From assembly GCA_029203145.1 (NCBI GenBank), contig CP119309.1, forward strand, positions 2,009,001 through 2,073,000: a stretch of 64,000 nt of DNA, read 5' to 3'. Below the pieces are notes generated by a model. It had not been told where the DNA came from. It did not search any database and worked only from the letters and a program-made list of their open reading frames with translations. A program made the translations under genes and the position numbers. Shown piece by piece: positions 8,383 to 20,142 of the stretch (its first letter is position 1; every line of letters starts with the position of its first letter). The stretch is from Candidatus Brevundimonas phytovorans (GTDB lineage Bacteria; Pseudomonadota; Alphaproteobacteria; Caulobacterales; Caulobacteraceae).

Positions 8383-10920
8383 ATGTCGCCCGTCGTTCTG
8401 CTTCTCGCTCTCGCCTCGCTCGATCCCAATGCGGAGACGACGCCCGCGGTCGCGCCGCAGACCCAGACGCCCGCCACCCCCGCCATCAACGAGCAGGAAG
8501 CCTATGACCTGGGCGAGATCCAGGCCGTCTCCACCCGGCGACGCGGCGCAGCCCTGGGCGACTACGAACCCGAACTGGTGCTGGATGAGGAGCAGCTGAA
8601 GGCCTATGGCGCCAGCAGCATCCAGGAGCTGATGACCCTGCTGGAGCCGGTGACGCGCAGTTCGCGCGGCGGCTCGCCGGTCTTCCTCGTCAACGGACGG
8701 CGCATTTCGGGCTTCCAGGAAATCCGCGGCATCCCGCCCGAGGCCATCGAACGCACCGAGATTCTGCCCGAGGAAACCGCCCTCTCCTATGGCTACAGCG
8801 CCGATCAGCGGGTGGTGAACTTCGTCCTCAAGGCCGACTTCCGCTCGGTGACGATGCAGGCCAGCGTCCGTCGCCCGGATCAGGGCGGTCGCACGGTCAG
8901 CGACCTGGAAAGCAACATCCTGCGCATCGCCGGCAAGCAGCGCGCGACTCTGGACCTTGAATACGAGAACGACAGCCCCCTGTTCGAAACCGAACGCGAC
9001 ATCGTGCGTGATGACGGCGCCCCCACCGCCTACCGCACCATCCTGCCCAAGAGCGATCAGGGCTCGGTCGCCGGGTCCCTGGTGCGCGATCTGAACGACA
9101 CCACCGCCCTGACCCTGAGCGCCAGCCTGGATGACACCTCAAGCCTCAGCTATTTCGGCCTGCCCGGCGTCGATCTGATCCTGCCCCCCTCCACAGTTCC
9201 GGAAGGCCTCTATCTGGATGCGCCGGGCGCCCTGTCGCGCACCACCGACACCCTCTCGGGCAAGGTCGGGGCCCTGTTGGACGGCTATCTGGGCGACTGG
9301 CGCTGGACCCTGACGGGCGGCTACAACCGCACCGAGACCAAGACGCGCACCGGGCGCGGCCTCGACGACGACGCCCTGCAAGCCGGAGTGACGGCGGGCG
9401 TGATTGATCCGTTCGGGGACGCGAGCCTGCTGCCGCTGCTCCCCTTCGACACCGCTCGCTCGGTGTCGAGCAGCGCCAATGTCGAGGCCATCATCAACGG
9501 CAACGCCTGGGAAGGCCCGGCGGGCGCCCTGTCCTCGACCTTCAAGGTCGGCTTCGACACCCAGTCGCTGGATTCCGAAAGCCTGCGCTATTCGCTGGCT
9601 GATCAGGACAGCGTCTTCTCCGAACGCTCCCTGTCGCGCGACCGGACCAGCGCTTCGGGCAATTTCAACCTGCCGATCGCCAGCCGCGACCGTGAGGTTC
9701 TGGGCGTGCTGGGCGACCTGTCGGCCAACCTGAACCTGGCCTATCAGGACCTGTCCGACTTCGGCGGGTTGAGCGCCTACACCCTGGGGCTGAACTGGTC
9801 GCCGTGGAGCCCGGTCAACTTCAACGTCAGTTGGTCGGACGAGCAGAACGCCCCGTCGATGTCGCAACTGAACGACCCGACCATCTCGACGCCAAACGTG
9901 CCGGTCTATGACTTCGCCACCGGCCAGTCGGTCAACATCACCCGTATCGAGGGCGGCAATTCCGGCCTGTCCGAAGAGACCAAGCGGGTGCTGAAGCTGG
10001 GCTTCAACCTGACGCCGCTGAAGGACAAGGACCTGCGGCTGACGGCCAACTACACCCGCACCGAAATCGAAGGCTCCATCGCCGCCTTCCCCACCATCAC
10101 GCCGGACCTGGAAGCGGCCCTGCCCGAACGGTTCACGCGCGATCTGGACGGCAATCTGGTGTCCATCGACGCCCGGCCGCTGAATTTCCAGAAGGCCGAG
10201 CAGCAGGAAATCCGCTGGGGCCTCAACTTCTCGACGCCCTTCGGCAAGCCTGATCCGGCGGCGGCCGCCCGCATGGGCCAACGCGGTCCGGGCGGCGGCG
10301 GCATGCGCGGCGAAGGCGGCGGCCCGCCTCCCGGCGGCGGCGCAGGCGCGGGCGGTCCCCCTCCCGGCGGCGGAATGCGAATGGGCGGCGGCGGGGGACG
10401 CGGCGGCAATCGCGGCGCGGCGATGCAGCCCGGCCAGGGCCGCTTCAACGTCTCGCTCTATCACACCTATCGCCTTCAGGATGAGATCACGATCCGCGAC
10501 GGTCTGCCGGTTCTGGACCTGCTCGACGGCGCCGCGACCGGCTCGCGAGGAGGTCAGTCGCGCAACGAGGTCCAGTTCCAGATGGGCCTGTTCAAGAGCG
10601 GCATGGGCGGCTTCCTGAACGCCAACTGGAAGGAATCCACGCGGGTCAGCGGCGGCGCGAACGCCAGCGACGACCTGACCTTCTCCGACCTGACCACGGT
10701 CAACCTGAACCTGTTCGCCGACCTGTCGTCGCGTCAGGCCTGGGTGGCCAAGTATCCGTGGCTGAAGGGCGCGCGGGTCAGCATCGGCGTCGACAACCTG
10801 TTCGACCAGCGACTCGATGTGCGCAACGGCCTGGGCGAGACGCCCAACGCCTATCAGCCGGACTATCTGGACCCGCTGGGCCGGACCTTCCGCATCAGCC
10901 TGCGCAAGATCCTGTTCTGA
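8383..10920 (+). CDS. TonB-dependent receptor-like outer membrane protein with a Gly/Pro-rich insert
   Basis: An 845-residue protein with a short hydrophobic N-terminus, a plug-like region (SSIQELMTLLEPVT, SPVFLVNGRRISGFQEIRGIPPEAIERTEIL) and a long beta-barrel with a receptor-like end (VSIGVDNLFDQRLDVRNG, LRKILF). It lacks the usual RGPxGxLxG plug motif; the matching place reads ILPEETALSYGYSADQRVVNF. Residues about 634-680 are a low-complexity run with repeated PPPGGG and GGGG units, placed where a barrel loop would be. An AGGA-type Shine-Dalgarno precedes the ATG. Ligand unknown. A long external or periplasmic loop, rather than a disrupted gene, is the simplest reading because the frame is intact on both sides. 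Confidence 0.75.
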   Translation: MSPVVLLLALASLDPNAETTPAVAPQTQTPATPAINEQEAYDLGEIQAVSTRRRGAALGDYEPELVLDEEQLKAYGASSIQELMTLLEPVTRSSRGGSPVFLVNGRRISGFQEIRGIPPEAIERTEILPEETALSYGYSADQRVVNFVLKADFRSVTMQASVRRPDQGGRTVSDLESNILRIAGKQRATLDLEYENDSPLFETERDIVRDDGAPTAYRTILPKSDQGSVAGSLVRDLNDTTALTLSASLDDTSSLSYFGLPGVDLILPPSTVPEGLYLDAPGALSRTTDTLSGKVGALLDGYLGDWRWTLTGGYNRTETKTRTGRGLDDDALQAGVTAGVIDPFGDASLLPLLPFDTARSVSSSANVEAIINGNAWEGPAGALSSTFKVGFDTQSLDSESLRYSLADQDSVFSERSLSRDRTSASGNFNLPIASRDREVLGVLGDLSANLNLAYQDLSDFGGLSAYTLGLNWSPWSPVNFNVSWSDEQNAPSMSQLNDPTISTPNVPVYDFATGQSVNITRIEGGNSGLSEETKRVLKLGFNLTPLKDKDLRLTANYTRTEIEGSIAAFPTITPDLEAALPERFTRDLDGNLVSIDARPLNFQKAEQQEIRWGLNFSTPFGKPDPAAAARMGQRGPGGGGMRGEGGGPPPGGGAGAGGPPPGGGMRMGGGGGRGGNRGAAMQPGQGRFNVSLYHTYRLQDEITIRDGLPVLDLLDGAATGSRGGQSRNEVQFQMGLFKSGMGGFLNANWKESTRVSGGANASDDLTFSDLTTVNLNLFADLSSRQAWVAKYPWLKGARVSIGVDNLFDQRLDVRNGLGETPNAYQPDYLDPLGRTFRISLRKILF

Positions 10921-10930
10921 TCCTCCCTGC

Positions 10931-11046
10931 CGTCATTCCGGGGCGCGAAGCGAACCCGGAACCCAGACGCAAGGGCCTTCTCCGCCCATGCCATTGAAGC
11001 CGCCGCCTGGGCCCCGGATTGTCCCTTCGGGCCATCCGGGGTGACG
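10931..11046. repeat. Intergenic inverted-repeat (REP-like) element
   Basis: About 116 bp running from CGTCATTCCGGGG to ATCCGGGGTGACG, so the two ends are imperfect inverted repeats. Internal arms (AACCCGGAACCCAG and CCTGGGCCCCGGATT) can also pair. The element lies between two converging genes and has no ORF of note. Repeats of this appearance are common in alphaproteobacterial genomes. Copy number in this genome cannot be judged from one window. Confidence 0.55.
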
Positions 11047-11073
11047 GCAAAGTGGGCGGATCGCAGCCAAGAA

Positions 11074-11102
11074 AAAAGGCCCGGTCAGCGACCGGGCCTT
11101 TT
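11074..11102. terminator. Bidirectional intrinsic terminator after mce
   Basis: A 13-bp perfect stem (AAAAGGCCCGGTC with GACCGGGCCTTTT) around a 3-nt AGC loop. A-rich and T-rich arms give a U-tract in both directions. It lies 4 bp past the mce stop and also serves the receptor gene on the other side. Confidence 0.85.
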
Positions 11103-11106
11103 GACT

Positions 11107-11529
11107 TCAGTGCGCCTCTTTCGGCGTTTCCATCAGTTCGATCAGGACGCCGCCCATCTCCTTGGGATGCAGGAAGACGACCGGCGTGCCGTGGGCGCCG
11201 ATGCGGGGTTCGCCCGTGCCCAGGATGGTCACGCCCTTGGCGCGCATCTCGGCGACGGCGGCGTGGATGTCGGCCACCTCGAAGCAGACGTGGTGCTGGC
11301 CGCCCTTGGGGTTCTTGGCCAGGAAGCCGGTGATGGGGCTGGTCTCGTCATAGGGCTCGATCAGTTCGATCTGGGCCGTAGGCGTGTCGATGAAGCAGAC
11401 CTTCACCCCTTGCGACGGCAGGTCGAACGGCTCGCCGATCTTCGTCGCGCCCAGGATGTCACGATACAGCTTGATCGAGTCCGCGATCGAGGGCGTAGCG
11501 ACGCCGACGTGGTTCAGATTGCCGATCAT
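11107..11529 (-). CDS. mce: Methylmalonyl-CoA epimerase
   Basis: A 140-residue VOC-superfamily metalloenzyme that interconverts (S)- and (R)-methylmalonyl-CoA between propionyl-CoA carboxylase and the mutase. Family marks are the N-terminal NHVGVATPS with metal ligand His7, the HHVCFEVADI segment with a second His near residue 79, and the C-terminal GVLIELME with the Glu ligand. Its ATG shares one base with the mutB stop (TAATG), so it is coupled as the last gene of the pccB-pccA-mutA-mutB-mce unit. Cytoplasmic. Confidence 0.92.
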   Translation of the reverse strand: MIGNLNHVGVATPSIADSIKLYRDILGATKIGEPFDLPSQGVKVCFIDTPTAQIELIEPYDETSPITGFLAKNPKGGQHHVCFEVADIHAAVAEMRAKGVTILGTGEPRIGAHGTPVVFLHPKEMGGVLIELMETPKEAH

Positions 11530-13688
11530 TATTTCTTCTCCGCCGGCGTCGGTTGGGCATAGCCCAGACGCTGGTTCAGCTTTTCAATCAGGTCCGCCGC
11601 CGTGTCGGCGATGACCGAGCCGGGCGGATAGACGGCCGCCGCGCCCATATCGAGCAGGGGCTGGACGTCCGACGGCGGAATGACGCCGCCGACCACGATC
11701 ATGATGTCCTCGCGGCCCAGCTTGGCCAGCTCGGCGCGCAGTTCGGGAACCAGCGTCAGGTGCCCCGCCGCCAGCGACGAAGCGCCGACCGCGTGGACGT
11801 TCTTCTCGACCGCATCCTTGGCGGCCTCGGCGGGGGTCTGGAACAGCGCCCCGGCGGTGACGTCGAAGCCAATGTCGCCGTATCCGGTGGCGACGACCTT
11901 CTGGCCCCGGTCGTGGCCGTCCTGACCCAGCTTGGCGATCAGGATACGGGGCGGGCCGCCGTCGTTCTCGACGAAGGTGGCGACCATGTCGCGGGCGCGG
12001 GCGACCTTGGGATCCTTGCCCGCCTCCTTGCCATAGACGCCCGAGACGGTCTTCACCGTGGCGACGTGGCGTCCGAAGGCGGCCTCCAGCGCGTCGGATA
12101 TCTCGCCCACCGTGGCCTTGGCGCGGGCGGCCTTAACCGCCAGTTCCAGCAGGTTGGCGTTTCCGCGCGCGCCAGCGGTCAGGGCTTCCAGAGCGGCGTC
12201 GGTCGCGGCCTGATCGCGTTCGGCGCGCAGCTTCTTCAGCTTCTCGATCTGGGCGGCCAGGACGGCGGCGTTGTCGACCTTCAGCATCGGAATGTCGTCG
12301 GGCGTGTCGTTCAGATAGCGGTTCACGCCGACCACGGTCTGCTTGCCAGTGTCGATGCGGGCCTGGGTCTTGGCCGCCGCCTCCTCGATGCGCAGCTTGG
12401 GGATGCCGGCCTCGATGGCCTTGGCCATGCCGCCCGCCGTCTCGACCTCGGCCATCAGGGCGCGGGCGCGATTGGCCAGATCATGCGTCAGGCGCTCGAC
12501 GTAGAAGCTGCCGCCCCAGGGGTCGATGGTGCGGGTCAGGCCCGTCTCCATCTGCAGCAAAATCTGCGTGTTGCGCGCGATCCGGGCCGAGAAGTCCGTC
12601 GGCAGGGCCAGGGCTTCGTCCAGAGCATTGGTGTGCAGGCTCTGCGTCTGACCGCCCGCCGCCGCCATGGCCTCGACCATGGTGCGCGACACGTTGTTGA
12701 ACACGTCCTGAGCCGCCAGCGACCAGCCCGAGGTCTGGCAGTGGGTGCGCAGCGACAGCGACCGCTGGTCCTTGGGCGAGAACTTCTCGGCGACCTTTTC
12801 CGCCCACAACAGGCGGCCGGCCCGCATCTTGGCCACCTCCATGAAGTAGTTCATGCCGATGGCCCAGAAGAAGGACAGACGCGGCGCGAACCGGTCCACG
12901 TCCATCCCGGCGTCCACGCCCGCCTTGATGTATTCCAACCCGTCCGACAGCGTGTAGGCCAGTTCGATCTCGGCCGAGGCCCCGGCCTCCTGCATGTGAT
13001 AGCCGGAGATCGAAATCGAGTTGAACTTCGGCGTCTCCTGCGCGGTCCACGCAAAGATGTCCGAGATGATCCGCATCGAGGGCGCGGGCGGATAGATGTA
13101 GGTGTTGCGGACCATGAACTCTTTCAGAATGTCGTTCTGAATGGTTCCGGTCAGGGCCGCGTGCGGCACGCCCTGCTCTTCGGCGGCGACGACATAGAGG
13201 GCCAGGATCGGCAGGACGGCGCCGTTCATGGTCATGGACACCGACATCTGATCCAGCGGAATGCCGTCGAACAGGGTCCGCATGTCCAGAATGCTGTCGA
13301 TGGCCACGCCGGCCATGCCGACGTCGCCCTTCACGCGCGGATGGTCGCTGTCATAGCCCCGGTGAGTGGCCAGGTCGAAGGCGATCGACAGCCCCTTCTG
13401 ACCCGCCGCCAGGTTGCGACGATAGAAGGCGTTGGACTCCTCGGCGGTCGAGAAGCCCGCGTACTGGCGGATCGTCCACGGATTGCCCGCGTACATGGTC
13501 GGATAGGGGCCGCGCATATAGGGGGCGAAGCCCGGCAGGCCGTGGATGGCGTCGAGGCCTTCCAGCGCCTCGGGGCCATAGGCGGTTTCGACCGTCAGGC
13601 CCTCGGGCGTCAGCCAGGGATCACGCGTCGGGCCTTCGCCCGTCGCGGTCAGGTCGAGGTCGACATTGGAGAAGTCGGGGAAGCTCAT
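11529..13688 (-). CDS. mutB: Methylmalonyl-CoA mutase, large (B12-binding) subunit
   Basis: Adenosylcobalamin-dependent isomerisation of (R)-methylmalonyl-CoA to succinyl-CoA. It is 719 residues. The TIM-barrel catalytic domain fills about residues 1-560 (TVRQYAGFSTAEESN-type region, AFDLATHRGYDSD, IGMNYFMEVAKMRAG). The C-terminal cobalamin domain from about residue 590 carries the base-off DGHDRG motif that donates the axial His. Also known as scpA or mcmA. It overlaps mutA by 4 bp (ATGA) and mce by 1 bp. No MeaB-type chaperone GTPase is in the window. Confidence 0.95.
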   Translation of the reverse strand: MSFPDFSNVDLDLTATGEGPTRDPWLTPEGLTVETAYGPEALEGLDAIHGLPGFAPYMRGPYPTMYAGNPWTIRQYAGFSTAEESNAFYRRNLAAGQKGLSIAFDLATHRGYDSDHPRVKGDVGMAGVAIDSILDMRTLFDGIPLDQMSVSMTMNGAVLPILALYVVAAEEQGVPHAALTGTIQNDILKEFMVRNTYIYPPAPSMRIISDIFAWTAQETPKFNSISISGYHMQEAGASAEIELAYTLSDGLEYIKAGVDAGMDVDRFAPRLSFFWAIGMNYFMEVAKMRAGRLLWAEKVAEKFSPKDQRSLSLRTHCQTSGWSLAAQDVFNNVSRTMVEAMAAAGGQTQSLHTNALDEALALPTDFSARIARNTQILLQMETGLTRTIDPWGGSFYVERLTHDLANRARALMAEVETAGGMAKAIEAGIPKLRIEEAAAKTQARIDTGKQTVVGVNRYLNDTPDDIPMLKVDNAAVLAAQIEKLKKLRAERDQAATDAALEALTAGARGNANLLELAVKAARAKATVGEISDALEAAFGRHVATVKTVSGVYGKEAGKDPKVARARDMVATFVENDGGPPRILIAKLGQDGHDRGQKVVATGYGDIGFDVTAGALFQTPAEAAKDAVEKNVHAVGASSLAAGHLTLVPELRAELAKLGREDIMIVVGGVIPPSDVQPLLDMGAAAVYPPGSVIADTAADLIEKLNQRLGYAQPTPAEKK

Positions 13689-15067
13689 TGGGCGGCCTCC
13701 TCGGACGCGATCTCAAACGGCGCGGCGAAGCGCACCGGGGTCAGGGCGCCGTGGCGCACCGGGACGAAGGCGGGATCAGCGGCCTCGACCGGCGCGGGGC
13801 GCGGATCGGGATCGACGTATTTGGTCACGCCGACCATGTGGCGGGCGCCGTCCTTCAGCGCCGCTTCCAGTTGACCGCGGGCGCGTTCGACGCGCGGCTG
13901 GATCAGGTGGTGTTTCAGGGCGTCGACCACGCCGCCTTCGGCTTCGATCGACTGGAACTCCTTCCAGCCCGCCTCGGCCAGATCGCGAGTGCGGCTGTCC
14001 AGGAACCAGGACCCGGCGGCGGGATCATCGACCCGGCCCAGATTGGCTTCTTCCATCAGCACCAGCTGGGTGTTGCGGGCCTGACGCCGGGCGAAGGCGT
14101 CGGGACGACCCTCGGCGCGGGTGAAGGCGTCCAGCACCACCACGTCGGCGCCGCCGACCGCGCCCGCGAAGCCGGCGGCGGTCAGGCGCAGCAGGTTCGG
14201 CCAGGGATCGCGCGCCGACAGCATCCGCCGCGACGAACGGGCCTCGATGATAGCGGGCGTCTCATGGCCAAAGGCCTTGGACACGCTGGCCCAGATCAGG
14301 CGCATGGCCCGCACCTTGGCCAGGGCGTCGAAATATTCAGCATCGACGGACACGCCCAGGACCACGCCCTTCAGCGCCTGTTCGGTGCTCAGTCCGGCCA
14401 GGACGGCGGCCTTGACGTAGGCGACGGCGCTGGCGGCGGCGAAGGCCAGTTCCTGTCCCGCCGAACCACCCGCTTCATGCACCACGCGGCCCGAGGCGAG
14501 GAAGAGTTTGGCGTCAGGATAGGTGCCAGCCAGACGCGCAGCCGCCTCAGCCGCCTCGGTCACGGCCGCGTCGATGTCGCCTTCAGCGGTCTCGGCGTAG
14601 GCCGAGATCGGGTCGAGGTGGAATTGCAGCTGGGCGCGGGGCGAACCCTTGGCCACCGCCGCCAGAGCCTCGGCGGCCTTCACGCCGTCAAAGCCCGCAT
14701 CCAGCGCTACCGGCGCCAGCTCCAACGCCACGCCGTCGAGCGCGGCGGCCAGCGCCGCCTCGTCGGTCGTGAACGCCCCCTTCAGCACCACCGAGGCGGC
14801 GCCGTTTTCAAGGTCGGTCAGGACGGCGGCGTTGATCGCCGCCGCCTCGTCGCCCTCGACCAGGGTGCGCAGGTCCCACGCCCGCCCCTCGGCGTCCGTG
14901 GTGCGCGGCGCGCGAAGCGCCTGCACCCCGGTTGCGTCGGCATAGAGCGGCCGGATCAACAGACCGTCGGCGTCGAGATGAAGCAGGCTTTCGATCGCCC
15001 GCCCCTTCAGCGCCTTCTCGGCCTGTTCCCGCCATTCCAGCGGCGTCGGCGTGGGAAAGGTCGTCAT
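13685..15067 (-). CDS. mutA: Methylmalonyl-CoA mutase, small subunit (short form)
   Basis: Non-catalytic partner of the mutase heterodimer. At 460 residues it is much shorter than the roughly 600-residue small subunits of propionibacteria. It ends after the barrel region (HMVGVTKYVDPDP) and has no DxHxxG cobalamin-type domain. Recognisable mutase segments are PLYADATGV near the N-terminus, AYAETAEGDIDAAV, and MLMEEANLGRVDDPAAGSW toward the C-terminus. The start abuts the pccA stop with no gap and the stop overlaps mutB by 4 bp, so the subunits are translated together. Confidence 0.88.
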   Translation of the reverse strand: MTTFPTPTPLEWREQAEKALKGRAIESLLHLDADGLLIRPLYADATGVQALRAPRTTDAEGRAWDLRTLVEGDEAAAINAAVLTDLENGAASVVLKGAFTTDEAALAAALDGVALELAPVALDAGFDGVKAAEALAAVAKGSPRAQLQFHLDPISAYAETAEGDIDAAVTEAAEAAARLAGTYPDAKLFLASGRVVHEAGGSAGQELAFAAASAVAYVKAAVLAGLSTEQALKGVVLGVSVDAEYFDALAKVRAMRLIWASVSKAFGHETPAIIEARSSRRMLSARDPWPNLLRLTAAGFAGAVGGADVVVLDAFTRAEGRPDAFARRQARNTQLVLMEEANLGRVDDPAAGSWFLDSRTRDLAEAGWKEFQSIEAEGGVVDALKHHLIQPRVERARGQLEAALKDGARHMVGVTKYVDPDPRPAPVEAADPAFVPVRHGALTPVRFAAPFEIASEEAAQ

Positions 15068-17044
<1,977 letters not shown>

Positions 17045-17053
17045 TTCTGGGCC

Positions 17054-18589
<1,536 letters not shown>

Positions 18590-18651
18590 GGTTTGGGCTG
18601 CTCCCTGTAATCTTTCGTGATCACTGACCCGCTTCGTTGCAAAAAGGCAAT

Positions 18652-18720
18652 CGCAACTTTGCAAAAGGGGCGTAAGTGCGTAAGCCTGCCAAGGTTGATG
18701 GGCTGTTTTGCAAAGTTGCG
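18652..18720. promoter_or_regulatory. Paired RamB/ScfR-type operators between pccB and the regulator gene
   Basis: CGCAACTTTGCAAAA (18652-18666) and its exact reverse complement TTTTGCAAAGTTGCG (18706-18720) form a 15-bp perfect inverted repeat with a 39-bp spacer. A weaker GTTGCAAAAAGG copy lies at about 18636-18647. Each arm has a TTTGCAAA core, matching the AACTTTGCAAA-type box described for actinobacterial RamB, a relative of the regulator next door. The right arm touches the regulator's ATG and the left arm is 63 bp from pccB. Autoregulation plus control of the pcc operon is inferred. Confidence 0.7.
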
Positions 18721-20130
18721 ATGGCGGAAAAACTCTATCTCGGGGCCAAGGTGCGCAAGCTGCGCGAGGCGCGCGGCTGGACGCTGGAAGCCTGCGCCGG
18801 ACGACTGGCCCTGTCGCCCAGCTACCTGTCGCAGATCGAGACCAATCAACGCCCGGCGACGGCGCGGGTTCTGATCGCCCTGACGCGGGCCTTCGACGTG
18901 GACGCCAGCCTGTTCGATCTGGACGGCGACGCCCGCCTGATCGCCGACCTGCGCGAGGCCGTCACCGACGTGGCCGGTCACGCCGAGGCCCCCTCGCCCG
19001 TCGAGTTGAAGCAGGCCGTGACCAACACCCCCCGGCTGGCGCGTCAGTTCCTGGCCCTGCATCAGGACTATCGCCGTCTGGACGAGCGGCTGAAGACGCT
19101 GAACGAGACCCTGGGCCGGGACGAGCGGGCGCAGGCGGCGCCCGCCCTGCCCTATGAGGCGGTGCGCGACTTCTTCCACTATCGCGACAACTACATCGAC
19201 GTGCTGGATCAGGCGGCGGAGGCGCTGGCAGAGCAGCTGGGCCTAGGCGCCGGCGGCCACCCGGAGCGCGATCTGGAGGCGGCGCTGAACGACCTGTGCG
19301 GCGTGCGCCTGGCCACCGGCGAAGGCCGCGGGGCCATGCGGCGCTTCGATCCGGCGGCGCGCATTCTTTATGTGGACGCCAGCCTGCCCGGCGCGACGCG
19401 GTCCTTCCTGATGGCGCACCAGCTGGTGCTGCTGCGCTTCCACGACCTGATCGAGCACGAACTGGACCGGGCCGCCTTCGACATTCCCGCCGCGCGCGAC
19501 GTCTGCCGCGTCGGTCTGGCCAACTATGCGGCGGGCGCCCTGTTGCTGCCCTATCGCCGCTTCCTCGAGGCGGCGCGCGAGCTGCGGCACGATGTGGACC
19601 GACTGCGAAACCGCTTCCACGTCAGCTTCGAGCAGGTCTGCCACCGGCTCTCGACCCTGCAACGCCCCGGCTGGCGCGGCGTGCCGTTTTACTTCGCGCG
19701 GGTGGACATGGCCGGGAACATCACCAAGCGTCACAGCGCCACCCGCTTTCAGTTCGCCCGCTTTGGCGGCGCCTGCCCGTTGTGGAACGTGCACGAGGCC
19801 TTTGGCGCCCCGGACCGCATCCTGGTCAACCTGTCGGAGATGCCCGACGGCGCCCGTTACATCTGCATCGCCAAGAGCGTGTCCAAGCCGGGCGGGTCCT
19901 TCCTCGAACCGGATCGCCGCTATGCGCTCGGCCTCGGCTGCGAGATCGAACACGCGGCGCAACTGGTCTACGCCGACGGTCTGGACCTGAGCGGCCCGCC
20001 GACGCGCATGGGCGTCAACTGCCGCATCTGCGAGCGCACCGACTGCCCCCAGCGCGCCTTCCCGCCCATCGACCGGACGCTGAGTGTGCCGGACCATGAG
20101 CGGGGGGTCATTCCCTATACCCTCAGCTGA
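18721..20130 (+). CDS. Short-chain fatty-acyl transcriptional regulator (ScfR/RamB/PrpC family)
   Basis: A 469-residue DNA-binding regulator. An XRE-type helix-turn-helix occupies residues about 8-60 (KVRKLREARGWTLEACAGRLA, split by LSPSYLSQIETNQRP), then an IrrE/DUF955-like central region and the C-terminal DUF2083 domain with cysteines (MGVNCRICERTDCPQRAFPP). This family senses short-chain acyl-CoA pools and controls propionate, acetate or glyoxylate genes. Its position facing pccB agrees. Start choice: ATG 18721 matches the usual family N-terminus (KLYLG) but has no Shine-Dalgarno and abuts the operator; GTG 18676 has AGGGG 5 nt upstream but adds 15 atypical residues. Confidence 0.88.
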   Translation: MAEKLYLGAKVRKLREARGWTLEACAGRLALSPSYLSQIETNQRPATARVLIALTRAFDVDASLFDLDGDARLIADLREAVTDVAGHAEAPSPVELKQAVTNTPRLARQFLALHQDYRRLDERLKTLNETLGRDERAQAAPALPYEAVRDFFHYRDNYIDVLDQAAEALAEQLGLGAGGHPERDLEAALNDLCGVRLATGEGRGAMRRFDPAARILYVDASLPGATRSFLMAHQLVLLRFHDLIEHELDRAAFDIPAARDVCRVGLANYAAGALLLPYRRFLEAARELRHDVDRLRNRFHVSFEQVCHRLSTLQRPGWRGVPFYFARVDMAGNITKRHSATRFQFARFGGACPLWNVHEAFGAPDRILVNLSEMPDGARYICIAKSVSKPGGSFLEPDRRYALGLGCEIEHAAQLVYADGLDLSGPPTRMGVNCRICERTDCPQRAFPPIDRTLSVPDHERGVIPYTLS

Positions 20131-20142
20131 GGGCGTAGGCGA

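Noticed and set aside
18676..18720. GTG start giving the ScfR-type regulator 15 more residues
   Set aside because: The Shine-Dalgarno is good, but the added residues do not resemble family N-termini and overlap the operator. Kept as an alternative in the feature entry.
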